NCBI GenBank assembly: GCA_026182355.1
Contig: JAPFBL010000603.1
Span: 124,001 to 188,000 of the forward strand
Direction of reading: 5' to 3'
Length of the DNA: 64,000 bases
Source of the DNA: Hermatobates lingyangjiaoensis
Lineage: Eukaryota > Arthropoda > Insecta > Hemiptera > Hermatobatidae
Part shown: positions 1 to 11,936 of the stretch, piece by piece
Numbering within the stretch: position 1 is the first letter of the stretch
Layout: every line of letters begins with the position of its first letter
Notes under the pieces: generated by a model
What the model was told of the DNA's origin: nothing
Databases searched by the model: none
Seen by the model: only the letters and a program-made list of their open reading frames with translations
Made by a program: the position numbers and the translations under genes

Positions 1-464
1 CTTCTTGTTATGTATGAAATAAATTGTACTTTTTTTTTAAAAAAAAAAATTGTTTAATTTTTATAACTGCTTGTTTTTCATATGTTCATTCCGATTTTTC
101 TCTAAACTGAATCCTTTTTGTAGGAAATCATAAATTCTATCTCGATAGATTTATATATCAAATCCCAGGAAGATATCAATAACAGCTAAAAAAAGGGTCT
201 TGAATCAGTAAATTATTTATTCGAAATAAAGTTTTATTTCAGTTTCTTAATAACCATTCATTTATTCTCCTGATCACAAAACTTGATATAATATTATCAA
301 ATAGGTTTCGTCTGAGTTACTTTATTCTTTGTGATTTGCTTGATTTGTATGTGTAAAATATTTGTTTAAGTGTGAAATTAATTTTCTTCAAGTTTACGTT
401 CCTTGTATGTATCTACAAGTATAAGAATTTTATTTTGTTTCTACTTCACGGTCAATACTTTTAA

Positions 465-466
<2 letters not shown>
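1..466. other. AT-rich intron sequence, nothing recognised
   Basis: This is presumably intron of CadN upstream of the first exon in the window. It contains homopolymer T/A runs near position 30-50 and no open frame or repeat that I can name. It ends in a (TA)n microsatellite at 467-497. Confidence 0.5.
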
Positions 467-502
<36 letters not shown>

Positions 503-750
503 GTATTTGTTTTAAGTAAGTTGTGAAACTACGTTTGTAAATAACATCCTTGAAAATGGTCGATGAAGACCGAAACATGTCGGTGTACACGAATAAAAAT
601 TTTGAAGAACTCATGTATCTTGTCCCGAACTTATGGCAGAAAATTTGAAAAATTAATTCGAAAATGTGTTAAAATGCAAATAGGCATAGGTTTTAATAGA
701 ACTTGTATCAACGAAGGCCTGCTCCCCAAATATACGAATATATATATATA
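467..750 (+). mobile_element. Short Penelope-like fragment between two (TA)n tracts
   Basis: A (TA)n tract at 467-497 is followed by a hammerhead-like hairpin (548-583, with GAAACATGTC) and then about 50 codons of a PLE protein start. The readable end is IGFNRTCINEGLLPKYTN, and it runs straight into a second (TA)n tract near 738. A closely similar peptide end occurs at 14.9 kb and, on the other strand, at 15.0 kb, so this is a repeated structure. The reading frame is short and interrupted; it is a non-autonomous remnant, not a working gene. The PLE assignment rests on similarity to copies in this window that lie next to GIY-YIG reading frames. Confidence 0.6.
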
Positions 751-787
751 ATCTCCAAAAATTGTTCTTGGCCTCTTCTATTCTATT

Positions 788-1563
788 CTATATTTTGTTA
801 TTGAGGGTTAGGTCAAATAAAAGAAAATCAACTCCTTCCTAGGCCGACGTTTCAATGTATTTGTACATCATCTTCAGTGCTAAAATTAGAGTAAGAACTA
901 TAATACATTTACCAAAACAATCTACAACTCACATAGAGAAGTAACACATATTTTTTGAGACCAACAGATAAATACAAAAGGTTATTTTATAATCGGAGTT
1001 GTTGAGTACACATCTATTTTAAAGTATCAGACAAAAGGAATTTTGTCTATAAACTTTTCTGATATTGAAAAGTTTAGCCATATTTATACAAACATTCTTT
1101 CCCATCCCCTGTCACAATAACAATAGTAAATCATTGTAACATGGATTTAGTCATAAACTAACCTTTCTTTATGTAACCTTCATATGTTCACCCTCCCTGT
1201 TTGTTAAAATGATAGATGAATATAACAAAGTAGTGTTTTTTGTACTTATAACCAATTAATTCTCATGTAACTTAAATAACCATTAGCACACTTTCCAAGG
1301 TAAAACTAATTTCCTTTTGTCTGATACTTTAAAATAGATGTGTACTCAACAACTTTGATTATAAAATAACCTTTTGTATGTATCTGTTGGTCTCAAAAAA
1401 TTTGCGTTAGTTCTCTATGTGAGTTGTAGATTGTTTTGGTAAATTTATTATAGTTCTTACTCTAATTTTAGCCCTGAAGATGATGTACAAATACTTCCAA
1501 ACGTCGGCCTAGGAAGGAGTTTATTTCCTTTTATTTGACCTAGCCCTCAATAACAAAATATAG
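788..1563. repeat. Long inverted repeat with hammerhead-like motif in each arm
   Basis: The arms at about 788-1042 and 1309-1563 are near-perfect reverse complements, separated by a spacer of about 265 bp. Each arm carries the GACGTTT/AAACGTC motif: 843-880 on the minus strand and 1471-1508 on the plus strand. The right-arm copy has a damaged hairpin end (TTCCAAAC in place of TTGAAAC). This is a foldback element of the PLE-ribozyme type seen throughout the window. Confidence 0.75.
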
Positions 1564-1580
1564 ATTATATATATATATAT

Positions 1581-2062
1581 ATGATGTAATTTTCTTGAGG
1601 TTTGAGGTCCAATGATTAAAACTAGTCCATTTGCCGACGTTTCGACATATATTTATGTCATCTTCAGGGCTACAACATGATTGTTTTACAATTAGCACTA
1701 CTATTATTACTATTTGGTAATTTATTACATTTTAATATGTTCGGTAACAAAGAGGAATTTTTTGATAAAACAGTTATTACGACTATAGATTCTTTTGTTA
1801 TATATTAACATAAGGATATTATTATAATTATTCTATTGCTTTAGAATTATTGCATAAGTATAGAGATCACTATTTGATTACCTTGGAAATCTGTTTATGT
1901 TATAGTAGTTATAGTAGTGCTAATTGTAAAACAATCATGTTGTAGCCCTGAAGATGACATAAATATATGTCGAAACGTCGGCAAATGGACTAGTTTTAAT
2001 CATTGGACCTCAAACCTCAAGAAAATTACATCATATAAATATTGGGTCAAGAAAACAAATCA

Positions 2063-2097
<35 letters not shown>
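1581..2097. repeat. Inverted-repeat element with paired hammerhead-like motifs, (TA)n flanks
   Basis: The left arm (about 1581-1707) is the reverse complement of the right arm (about 1910-2036). Hammerhead-like cores lie at 1633-1670 (minus) and 1945-1982 (plus). The plus copy reads GCC, CTGAAGA, one T, a GACAT/ATGTC hairpin, GAAACGTC, GGC, so GCC and GGC can form helix I. (TA)n tracts flank the element at about 1567-1582 and 2065-2097. Confidence 0.75.
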
Positions 2098-2100
<3 letters not shown>

Positions 2101-2395
2101 CAACACATGAAACAGTCCGTTAGGACAGTATATCAAGCGATTACAAGAAAAGAACATGTAGAAACAACACACTCCTCACTTCAATATTTCGACCTCCTCG
2201 TCATCAGGAGGAGAAGAAGAAGAAGAGTAGTTCTGTTCGGTTGGTAGAGTTGCTGTTTTCAACCGAGCAGAAATACAATACTCTTCTTCTTTTCTTGATG
2301 ACAACGAAGACGAAATATTGAAGTGAGTTGTACATTGTTTCTTCGTGTTCATTTTACATTGTAATCCAATGTAAAGGCAATCCAAAATGGACTAT
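2098..2395. repeat. Foldback repeat, GAAATATTGAAG family
   Basis: Two opposed arms carry the same end sequence. A minus-strand hammerhead-like core is at 2179-2210 and a degenerate plus-strand core at about 2295-2333. The family is recognised by CTGATGAC..GAAATATTGAAG and recurs at 35.9 kb and 62.9 kb. It directly abuts a (TA)n tract on its left. Confidence 0.6.
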
Positions 2396-2723
2396 TAAGT
2401 CCAATAATAGAAAAGATGTGGCAAAAAGATTGAATATCAAAATGTACTGTATTCGCTAAAAGTGTTATCAGAAAACTACAGAGGAGGAATGCTTTTTTTT
2501 CTTCCTTTTTCTTTACACTCTAATGACGGTTTTTGCGGAAATTTTGTAATTTTGTTTGTATATTGCTATTATTTATAAACCTTTATTTCCTTCTAATATT
2601 CTGTTTTTTTATATACCAAACAAATAAAACAGAAAAGCATAGATGGGAAAATTGATGTTTTTGTGTTTTGATATGATTTTGTATTAAATTCGATGTGTTG
2701 AAAACATGTTTATTTGCATTTAG

Positions 2724-2910
2724 CCGTTGGACAGAGATCAGCCAAACGGACGTCCGCAGTGGAGGTTCACTGTGTTTGCTCAAGACGAGGGTGGTGAAGG
2801 CCTCGTCGGCTATGCCGATGTGCAAGTCAACCTCAAAGATATCAATGACAATGCACCTTTGTTCCCTCAAGGTGTCTACTTTGGTAACGTCACTGAGAAC
2901 GGCACAGCAG
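2724..2910 (+). CDS. CadN: CadN exon (window exon 1): end of an EC repeat and start of the next
   Basis: First exon of neural cadherin visible here; the gene continues upstream of the window. The acceptor follows tttgcatttag and the donor is GCAG|gtattt. The frame opens with PLDRDQP, the LDRE-type calcium motif, passes through VNLKDINDNAPLF, which marks the end of a cadherin repeat, and ends with VTENGTA, the calcium-binding glutamate strand that opens the next repeat. It ends in phase 1, splitting a glycine codon completed by the next exon. The protein sequence closely resembles insect CadN as I know it. Confidence 0.93.
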
Positions 2911-3308
2911 GTATTTACATTCATATGTTGTTTGTTGTTTAATTGTTTTTTTTTCTGTTTGTTGATATTATCTATATGTATGTGTTTTCACTAATAATTG
3001 TGAAATTAAGTGAATCATTTTGATAAGTTAATCAAAAAAATTTTGATTTAATTATAAAAATTATAATTTTAATTCATTAATTAAAAAAAAAATTTGTTTG
3101 TAAAATTTTGAATTTTCAATTTAAGGTTTGAAAATGCACAAAAATAAATTGGCGAAACGTCAGCTTATAATCAGGAGTAGTTAATTCTTTGAACCAAAGA
3201 ATTCAAGAAATCCAAATTTGAATTTTATCATTTATGAGCAATTCAATTATGAAATAACTTTCCTGAAGTGACGATTGAAATAGGAATATAATTTGTTATT
3301 GTATATCT

Positions 3309-4262
3309 CAGTGCTTCTTAAACGGCGCGCCCGGGCGCATTGGTGCACCTTGGAAGGTAGCCAGGTGCGCCCCAAGATGACAAAAGAATAAATTTATATA
3401 AAAAGATTTATATTTTAAAAATTTGAACCATTTTCATGTGTTTTTGAAACTTCCTCTTCTCAAAAATGGCTCTTTTCCTTTCCTTAGGGATTTAAATCAT
3501 TTGTTACTGATCTCTCTCTCTCTCTCTCTCTCCCTCACCCTCTCTCTCCCTCACCCCCTCTCTCCCTCTCCCCCTCTCTCCCTCTCCCCCTCTCTCCCTC
3601 TCCCCCTCTCTCTCCCTCTCCCCCTCTCTCTCCCTCTCTCCCCCTCTCTCTCCCTCTCCCCCCTCTCCTCCCTCTCCCCCCTCTCTCTCCCTCTCCCCCT
3701 CTCTCCCTCCTCTCCCCCCTCTCTCCTCTCCCCTCTCCTCTCCCTCTCCCTTCACTCCTCTCTCTCCCTCCTCTCTCTCTCCTCTCTCTCTCTCTCTCTC
3801 CCCCTCTCCCTCTCCCTCTCCCCTTTCACTCCCCCCTTCTCTCCCACCCCTCTCTCCTCCCTCTCCCTCCCTCTCTCTCCCTCCCCCTCTCCCTCTCCCC
3901 TTTCACTCTCTCTCTCTCTTCTCTCTCTCTCCCTCTCTCCTCTCTCTCCCTCTCCCCCTCTCTCTCTCCCCCCCCCTCTCCCCTCTCCCCTCTCTCTCCT
4001 CCCCTCTCCCTCTCCCCTTTCACTCTCCCCCCTCTTTCTCTCACTCTCTCACTCTCTCTCCCCCTCTCCCTCTCCCCTTTCACTCCCCCCCCTCTCTCTC
4101 TCTCTTTTTTTTTCTTAAAAAAACTTTTCCTTATAATTTCCTGTCATTTTCCTATTTTCAAATTCCAGAATTAAATTTTCTCTATTAAAATCAGTTATGC
4201 GCCCCTATAGCTTTGGTTATTTCATAGGTATGCCCTGAAGTAGAACTGTTTGACCAACACTG
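3309..4262. mobile_element. hAT-like MITE interrupted by a CT satellite
   Basis: The left end reads CAGTGCTTCTTAAAC and the right end is the reverse complement of CAGTGTTGGTCAAAC, the typical CAGTG..CACTG ends of hAT MITEs. GC-rich subterminal sequence (gcgcgcccgggcgc and tgcgcccc) fits that type. The 8-bp flanks (gtatatct and gtatagta) do not match well, so the right boundary is uncertain. The low-complexity CT tract lies inside. Confidence 0.5.
3505..4104. repeat. CT-rich low-complexity satellite (about 600 bp)
   Basis: An almost pure pyrimidine tract on the plus strand, built of (CT)n, CTCTCCC and CCCCTCTC variants with a recurring CCCTTTCACTC module. Open frames through it on both strands (Leu/Ser/Pro or Arg/Glu/Gly only) are artefacts. 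The tract is in the sense orientation of CadN, so the transcript would carry a long polypyrimidine run. Confidence 0.9.
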
Positions 4263-4320
4263 GTATAGTATATCTGATCTGATGGAACTATAAAGAAAAT
4301 ATTTTTTGTGATGTTGCTAG

Positions 4321-4554
4321 GAATGGTAGTAATGACTATGACAGCTGTGGATTACGATGACCCTTCAGAAGGTACGAATGCCCGGTTGGTCTACTCTATC
4401 GAGAAGAATGTCATTGAAGAGGAAACAGGTTCTCCTATATTTGAGATTGAATCTGACACAGGAGTGATCAAAACAGCTGTCTGTTGTTTGGACAGGGAAA
4501 GAACGCCGGATTATTCCATACAAGTCGTCGCCATGGATGGAGGAGGTTTAAAAG
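4321..4554 (+). CDS. CadN: CadN exon (window exon 2): EC repeat
   Basis: The body of a cadherin repeat. The exon completes the split glycine and reads MVVMTMTAVDYDDPSEGTN, then ends with DRERTPDYSIQVVAMDGGG. DRE is the calcium-binding motif and the D-x-G-x-L region is the typical cadherin G-strand approach. The acceptor is gttgctag. The donor AAAAG|gtggaa is weak compared with the other introns. It enters and leaves in phase 1, giving a correct join to the exon at 9423. Confidence 0.92.
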
Positions 4555-4954
4555 GTGGAAAAATCAACTGTTTTTATTTTTTTTTACTCGCCTATTCTGA
4601 AAATTCACCCATTTTGAGAAAGATAAAAAAAAAAAAAAAAATTTTCAGAAAATTAAATTTTTATTAAATTGTTTTGTTTGAAAATAGGCCTTCTAAAGGT
4701 TAAAAATTTAACTGCTCGAATTACTTTTCTGTGATGATTATCCGAAATTAATATTGTTTATTAGTTTGTTGGATGGTTTTTTATTAAATTTAAATAAACC
4801 AGTTGCTTCTCTTTGAGTGACGTTTGAATTAAAGAAAAGATGTATGTTCAACAAAAAAATTAAAGGTAAGTACCTAAAGTTGAACTTTTGGATAAGATCA
4901 TTGTATGACTGACTTAATCCAACATACTAAAATTGGGAGATAAATAGTTTCTTT

Positions 4955-5720
4955 AAAAGGAAAAAATATTACTGGGAATGGGGGTGGCCCAGGTGCCAGG
5001 GGGTGGCATTTTCATGGGGTAAAAATAAAAAAATAGAAAAAAAAATAAAAAAAACCTAACAATAAATTTGAAATTTTATATAAAAAAAATGTCATTCATT
5101 AAATTTGAAATGAACTGTTTTTCTGCTGTATTTTTTACATTCCGAATTCATTAGTAACCATGATATTACCTTCAATAACTGGCGTAGCAAAGGAGGTGGT
5201 GGTCGGCCCAAAATGGCACGTGCCAGGAGTCGGCATTTGGAGGGGGTGAAAATAAAAAAATAGAAAAAAAATTAAAATAATAAAAAGCTAACAAAAAATT
5301 TGAAATTTTATATCAAAAATTTCATTTATTAAAATTTGAAATGAATTATTTTTCTGCTGTATTTTGTCTTTTTTACTCGCGAAATTCATTAGTAAGCATG
5401 ATATACCTTCAGGGGAGGGGACGGCACGTGCCAGAGGGTGACATTTTGAGGGGGTTAAAATAGAAAATAGAAAAAAAAAATTAAAATAATAAAAAGCTAA
5501 CGAAACATTTGAAATTTGATATCAAAATGAGTTTTAAAGGTTGTAATAGTTTTTATGTTCTATGTGATACTGTGATTTTTCAACTGTGTAATATTTGCAA
5601 ATTAAAAAAAAAAATTATTTTAAATTTTTCAAAATTAGTTTTTTTTAAAAGGGTTGAAAGTTTATTATTTATTTAATTTAACCATTTTTTTTATGATTTG
5701 AATTTTACAATTTGGTTTTC
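4955..5720 (+). repeat. Degenerate tandem repeat, about 217-bp unit, also present inverted at 60 kb
   Basis: Three diverged units begin near 4978, 5195 and 5410. Each starts with a G-rich stretch (gggggtgg..gtgccag) followed by an A-rich block with aaaatagaaaaa and ctaac, then tttgaaat. Its 3' part (5400-5710) is matched in reverse complement at about 59935-60290. It is a dispersed repeat of unknown class. Confidence 0.65.
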
Positions 5721-6975
5721 AAAAATCTTTGATTTTTTTTTTATGTCGACTGTATATGTATACGAGTACTGTAATAAGATGAAATTCTGGGACTACTGAC
5801 AGCAGTCTAAAGTTAGATATAAATATTTTCGGACGTTCTGACGTTTAGAATAACTGATTATCAACGGCTGATGGTGTTATCTTACGACTGCCCCGGGTGG
5901 CAAACATACAGTTGCTATAGCACTGCTATAAAGTTAAAAACTAATGTTCTACAGTGTTTATTAATTTTGAACAATAGCCTTAATCTGATAAAAAAAATAA
6001 TCAGGGCTTTTCAGTTTGTTAATCGTGCCTAATTAAGGTAATATTTATAATCCTTTCATCAACTGAAAATAATGTGCCTCCAATTTGGAAAACATAAAAT
6101 ATGTGCAATTAATTTTATAGCTTAATATAATCCTGATTTAAGGTTGCTTCTCTAAAAAGGGTAGAAATATATTGTGAATGTGGACTATCCAATGAAAACT
6201 CCTAATTAGTTATTTAGTGGTTTCTTTAAGTGTCAAAAAGGACTTATTTATTATGAAAGTTAATATTAAAATATTATATGAAAGGTGTTTTAATACTTAA
6301 TGTAAAATAATCCCGAGTTTCTCTTTAATACCAGCTAAAGGTGATACACTTTTGCATTTACAGGCTTTAAAACTTAATGAAAATTGAGTTTTGTCTTGGA
6401 AAATTCCGGAATTATAGGTGTAAATTAGTATTATTATTTATTAATGATTAGCTGAGCTGGTGGACTGCGCCAAATGTCAGACAACGTCCGTGTTACCTTT
6501 AGATAATCTTTAATTGGTATTTAATTATTAACACAATAGATGACCCAACAAACGCTGTCCTGCCTTACCTGTAATATATTCAACTCGAACCGGAATACAA
6601 ACTAAGTTGAAAAATCTGGAGTGGCATAAACTCAACTTTACTATAAGTAAATATAATATCAAACTCGTAAACTAATAAACTAATGGTTTGTTTGATTAGT
6701 GTGAACTCTTGTTCACCAAACATCCATCGCACCATGGAATGCATCAAAAAATATATGTTTGATTGGGGTTAACTTTTTACATTTAACAATTTTACTCTTC
6801 TAACATATTACCTCAATTCATTAGAACATTTAAAATATGTTTTAAAAACCTCCAAATAAGAATTTTATGTGACTTAAAACATTTCTAAGTTCATGTAAAC
6901 AAAATAAATAAAAGCGAAGAAATTCGGCCAGTAGGGCAGGTGATTCATTATTCCAAAACAAAATTTCAGTTTTTA
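5721..6975. other. Intron, nothing recognised
   Basis: AT-rich intron sequence without reading frames, inverted repeats or element ends that I can identify. Confidence 0.5.
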
Positions 6976-7372
6976 TATTATACTAGCTGACCTACCCGTC
7001 TTTACCCGGGAAAAATTACAATAATTGTCTTTAATATCAATCTGAAAACAATAATAAAATTTCTTGTACCTAGTTATTTCGAATTGAACAAAGCATGTGG
7101 AAATATTATCATAAAAATAACCTACCTGCGGCTGCCATTACCAATTAAAGTCAAAATGTAAACAAACAGGTTATACAACAGCAAACCTTATCTATTATAT
7201 TATTTTTGGGATATTACCTGAACTACAACTCTGATTTTTAAAAAACTTTACATAAACCTTCCCGGGGATATACCTAATAATTTCCTAATTTTTCACGGCG
7301 ATTGGATGTATGATTTTTGAATCTATCGAGTACAAACAAACAGACATACATTCATTTTTATATATAGAGATT
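6976..7372 (+). mobile_element. SINE-like repeat (CTAGCTGACC head)
   Basis: Starts ctagctgacctacccgtc, includes tttacccggg, and ends in tttttatatatagag. A 160-bp internal block (about 7065-7235: gtggaaatattatcat, cctacctgcgg, aaacaaacagg) recurs at 48830-48970 among the (CATA)n-tailed elements, showing that both belong to one composite family. No coding capacity. Confidence 0.6.
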
Positions 7373-8155
7373 GCCCTATGCAACAATCGGAATTTTTTTA
7401 TAAATTGCTAATTTTAAGTTCAATTGTTTTAAAAAAAATCATTATTATTATATTAAAAATCGTTAAAAAACATGTTTGTAAATTATAACTCCCTTTCTTA
7501 TTAATGTAATTTAAGAAAAAAATACTGAGCTCATCCTCATATAATATGTATTTTTAGGTATAAAATGTAAAAGTAAGTACATATAATAGACTAATTAACT
7601 TATGCTCTATTAAATGATAATTAGAGAATATAATGATGTCTAATTATAAGGACTTTGATTTGTAGCTGTAATTTAATTACAGCAATTATGCCCAATTATC
7701 AATATTATGACAAAGCGTGACACATGTGGTTACTAGCGTATTAATATATAGGATTACAAGCTTTAAATATAAATGTTTCCTTTTATCTATTGCTGTTATT
7801 GCACTCCGCTTTGCTAGTATAAATTTTAGCATAGATTTTTAAAGTTAAATTACATTTGCAAATAAGAATTTAATATTCTATGAATCATTAAAGTTAATAA
7901 ACAATGAATATGTAATGGCATGTAGGTGAGCGAGATTGCAGTCTCATAGGTCAATTACATTATCATACGAATTATAATATTCGTGTAAGTGGGGAGTTTT
8001 ATATTACATATATGATTTCCCAAAAGGATGGAGCTGTTTTAAATAAATAAACAAGCTTTTTAAAAAATAAATCCCAAAAAAATATTAGATGGATTATTTA
8101 TTTTATTTTTATTAATATATTCTTTAATAAATGAATTTTAAAAACTATATAAACA

Positions 8156-8225
8156 TCATTAGAGAGGAAAAGAACACTAAGTCTTCCATACGCAAAGGAA
8201 AATTTAGAGTTCTTTTCCTCTCTGA
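8156..8225. repeat. Small inverted repeat, 24-bp arms
   Basis: The left arm atcattagagaggaaaag and the right arm cttttcctctctgat are reverse complements around a 20-bp loop. This could be a tiny MITE or a transcript hairpin. Confidence 0.6.
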
Positions 8226-8514
8226 TCATGAGAAAATGTCACAGAATAATTACTTGCATAACTCGTGAGTATATAAAAAGTTTTAACGATAGCAAGAGAA
8301 TTTGAACTCTTAAAAACTTGAGACATGTCAAATTTATACATAAAAGAGATTTTTAATTACCCCAGGAGAGCAGGTCTCAGAATGTATTTTTAATTTAAGG
8401 ATCAATTTAAGCCATTTCAATTTTATTCCCGTTATCACTCAATAGTGTCAGATGTATTCATTTTAATTAATTCGCCTCTACGTTCCCAAAGCTATTAAAT
8501 GCATATATATTTTT

Positions 8515-8600
8515 TTCTAGATGTAACCTGAAGAACAATAATAAGTGTTCGAAACGCGTTCTTTAGTTTCTTGTAATAAACATTTCCGTGTGGAGACTTA
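8515..8600 (+). repeat. Single-arm hammerhead-like repeat, GAAACGCGTT family
   Basis: Reads CCTGAAGAA, then AAGTGTTC, GAAACGCGTT, then a tail with gtgtggagact that is shared with the elements at 18.6, 21.2, 27.5 and 31.9 kb. The hairpin is partly deleted relative to those copies. Confidence 0.5.
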
Positions 8601-9060
8601 ATACTTTTCCTAACATAATGTTACAATTGTTCTCAAACAGTAGGACACATCTACACTATGAGGCCCATTTTAGTGTAAAATATTAATTCGATCTATCAAA
8701 GATTGTAGACTGTACGTTTTGGGTACATCCACCCACCCACATACACAAAGACATCATCGAAGGAACATCACAAATAGACTTTGAGACCTCAAAACATATA
8801 AATCCGTTAAAATATCAAGATCAAATTTTTCAATGGTCACTATACTTATAGTTAATAAAGTATAAAGAACTATACTTACAGTAAATAAAAAACCGGTGCC
8901 TTCATAAATGTTAATATAATTTTCATATGTTCTATTTTCCGAGAAAGACAATGAAAAGAATCACTTATGTCCCCTTTTTTTTAAAATTTCAAGGTGAAAC
9001 TACCAATTGGTTACATTAAAACATCTCCACATCAGTAATTATTCCTTTTTCAATGTGAAA

Positions 9061-9240
9061 TAAGTGTACATGAAAGTCTTAAGCACTTCGCCCCCTTGGA
9101 GGGACTTAAAATCGTCGGCCCCGAGCCTGTATGATACCATGTATTCGTTAAAGATCCCTATCTCTAAATATGCCCTAGTAAGGCAAACCTTAGGACTGCT
9201 AAGGTAATGCTAATAATAAATAAGCCAAACTTCATTCCAC
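9061..9240 (+). repeat. Fragment of a dispersed SINE-like repeat
   Basis: The block ttcgttaaagatccctat..ctctaaatatgccctag matches, in reverse complement, the block at 43200-43360. The region at 55.6 kb also resembles the latter. It is a truncated copy of a dispersed element, possibly the tRNA-headed SINE described at 55.6-56.2 kb. Confidence 0.4.
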
Positions 9241-9422
9241 TTGAAGAGCACAAATGGAATTTAGCATATAAATGTGAACATTGAAAACCAAACTAGTTAA
9301 ACTAAATTTACATGTCGGATCTTTCAATAAAAATGTTTAAATCAATCTATCGGTCAATTATAGCTAAAGAAGTAAATCTATTTTCAGATATTCTTTAAAT
9401 TACTGTTCTTTTTTTTTTGCAG

Positions 9423-9595
9423 GTACTGGAACAGCGTCGATTCGAGTAAAAGACATAAACGATATGCCACCGATGTTTACAAAAGACGAATGGTTTACGG
9501 AAGTAGATGAAACAGATGGCGTCAACTTACCAGAAACTCCAATCCTCACAGTAACAGTACACGATGAGGACGAAACTAATAAGTTCCAATATAAG
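9423..9595 (+). CDS. CadN: CadN exon (window exon 3): EC repeat boundary
   Basis: The acceptor follows ttttttgcag and the donor is AAG|gtaatc. The exon joins to exon 2 in frame and reads TGTASIRVKDINDMPPMF, the DINDxPP linker between two cadherin repeats. It continues with FTEVDETDGVNLPETPILTV, the first strands of the next repeat, and closes with DEDETNKFQYK. It ends on a codon boundary. Confidence 0.93.
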
Positions 9596-11936
9596 GTAAT
9601 CCTGCCGCCATACATCGATTTTTATCTAAATTGTTTCCCAAAGCCGGTTCTTATTGATCTTTATCAATTTAATCTCGTTTATTTTCAATTTTTCTGTAAT
9701 ATTTACCAGGAGAGGGATAAAAGTATCGAATAAATGCAAATTTCCTATTATCTAAAGATATATATTCCAATTCTCTTAATGCAGTGCTTAGACAATCATT
9801 TATCAGCTTCAATAAATCTTAATGATTTTAAGTGCCTATCTCATGAAGCAATCTTCTCAAGCTCCCATTTTTTAGCTCCTTCTAATTTCACTTTCTTCTT
9901 CCTAATTTTTTTTTTACATCCCCAAAACCTTTTTAGATTCTAAGTAAAACGTTATTTATTTTATGGGCCTATTTTTATTCAAAAAAAAAAAAATCAATTT
10001 CAAGCATCCTAAAGAGAAACGAATGGATAACATTTATGTTCTGAAAAATATTTATCTGATAGCAGTGAACATCAGAAATTATACGTTGTAATAATCGAAG
10101 GCAAATGCACTTTTTAGTGCTTTATCTCTATTAAAAAAAAATTGGTGAATTTCATTTTGTCATTGGCAATGTCATGAAATTTTCCCTCCACTCTATCTTT
10201 CATTCCCTTTTCTGAAAACTTTTCTCTCCACACGTTTATGAGGACGTTACTATGCTTTCTGTGTTTCCTAAACAGAAAGGGTAAACTTCAATATGAGTTT
10301 TGGGGTATGGTTATAGTTTTCTGCAATAGTAAATCAACATTAAACTACAGTAAGAAAATCAGAAATGTAACTAAAATCTTTCAACAACATCAAGGTGGTA
10401 TTTGTCAGAATGAGCGAGAGTCATATAAGACTATTTGATTTGGTTTAAAGGTCTTATTTGAGCTGATTTAACTTTTCGTAGAACTTTTCTGATTTATTGA
10501 TTGTGATTACATGTGAAAATGTTAATTGCAATGGATAGTTTCACATTCCATACATATTGTAAACAATATTATGGTTTTCTGTAAAATTTGTTGCATTTTC
10601 CATATAGCTGCAGTGCATAAACTAACATTCCAGAATTATTCTGAATGGTTTCTGTTTTTTGAAAGAAAAACAAAATTTGGAACAGAGGGAGTTTAGGAGC
10701 CCCAGAGTTGACAAATCAACAATGGCCAAAATGTTTATAAAACTAATTTGTTTTAATAATTTCAAAAAGATTTTGTTGTAATTGATAATTTCAGGTAAAT
10801 AATGTCTATTTATTAGACTCAAAGAAGTGTTTGATCTTCTCCCAAACCAGGAATATAGCATGAACTAATAAACTTATATTAATTCAATAAACTTATATTG
10901 AAATAAACATTACTGCAATATAAGTATGAGTTGCCATTTAAGAAAAAGAAATGACTTCAAAATCACTACTGGAGAGTAGGAAAACCCTTATGACCTCTGT
11001 GTAAAGGTCCTCCTGTATACTCTAGCCCAAAATTTAGTTCTTAATAAGGAATAGAAAGAAGAATAGCCTACATTAAGATAACCTTCCTGTCAAAGTTATC
11101 GTTATCAGTGGATGAAGTATCAGAAACAGTGAAAATACTAGTAGTAGTTAAATAAAACTTAATGGAGAATGATGTCTGAAGAAAATTTCAGTGATAGTAA
11201 AAGAAAGGAATAAAGAATGACGAGTTATATTTGGGGGAGAGGAAATAACCAAAGGTAGAGTGGCATGAAAAACTGGAAGTCAAGTTTCTGGAGAAACAAA
11301 TAAGAAACATGCATTATATTGCCAAATGTCGGGAGCTTCTGTAAAATAATATTTCAATTGTGCGATGGTGTCATGAAAATATATTTATTTCATTATAATA
11401 TTAAGTATTTATTATTATAAAATATATTTCTTTTTTTTTAAAAAAAAAATATTAGTACAAACGCAGCATTTAATTGAATAACTTCATCATAATACTTATC
11501 ATTTAGTCCAGCCGAATAATTTTAATTTCAATACCTAAAAGTTAAAATATATTAAAAAATTTCCAACAAAGAGATATTGTTTATTTCAGTTAAAATAATT
11601 GTAGAATCAATACTCATACAAGAATAATGTTTTGTAAAAATAATTATTTTAATATTCTAAATCAAGAAACTAAAGTTAAGAATGAAAAGTCTGATATTAA
11701 CTTCATCATTTAACTTTATTACCTCGAGGTGCAAAAGGTACTGTTGATAATAATTTAGCAATATTAATGACTGATTTAATCTTTAGATGACTGGTTTCAT
11801 TAATCAGCAATTCTATTTAATTTCTATTTGTGGAACTATTTTAGATAAATTAAATTCTGGAATGGAAATATTTACAGTTAATTCACTACTAGCTTATTTA
11901 CCATCAAAACTTTCATGGTAGACGACTACTTTTTGT
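9596..11936. other. Intron, nothing recognised
   Basis: About 2.3 kb of AT-rich intron. Short open frames (for example 9734-9943 on plus and 10622-10861 on minus) show no domain, no splice context and no similarity that I recognise. Confidence 0.5.

Larger units (their letters stand above)
2911..4320. other. Intron with hAT-like element and CT satellite
   Basis: The intron holds AT-rich sequence, a stray GAAACGTCAGC motif near 3155, a candidate hAT-type element at about 3309-4262 and, inside that, a pyrimidine-rich satellite. No additional exon is seen. Confidence 0.6.
7373..9060. other. Intron with two small repeats
   Basis: Mostly featureless AT-rich intron. It contains a short inverted repeat at about 8156-8225 and a single hammerhead-like motif at 8527-8570. 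A short minus-strand frame at 8754-8951 has no recognisable domain and is probably chance. Confidence 0.5.

Noticed and set aside
3423..4118. Long open frames on both strands
   Set aside because: They are translations of a CT satellite (only Ser, Leu, Pro or Arg, Glu, Gly) and have no start context or domain.
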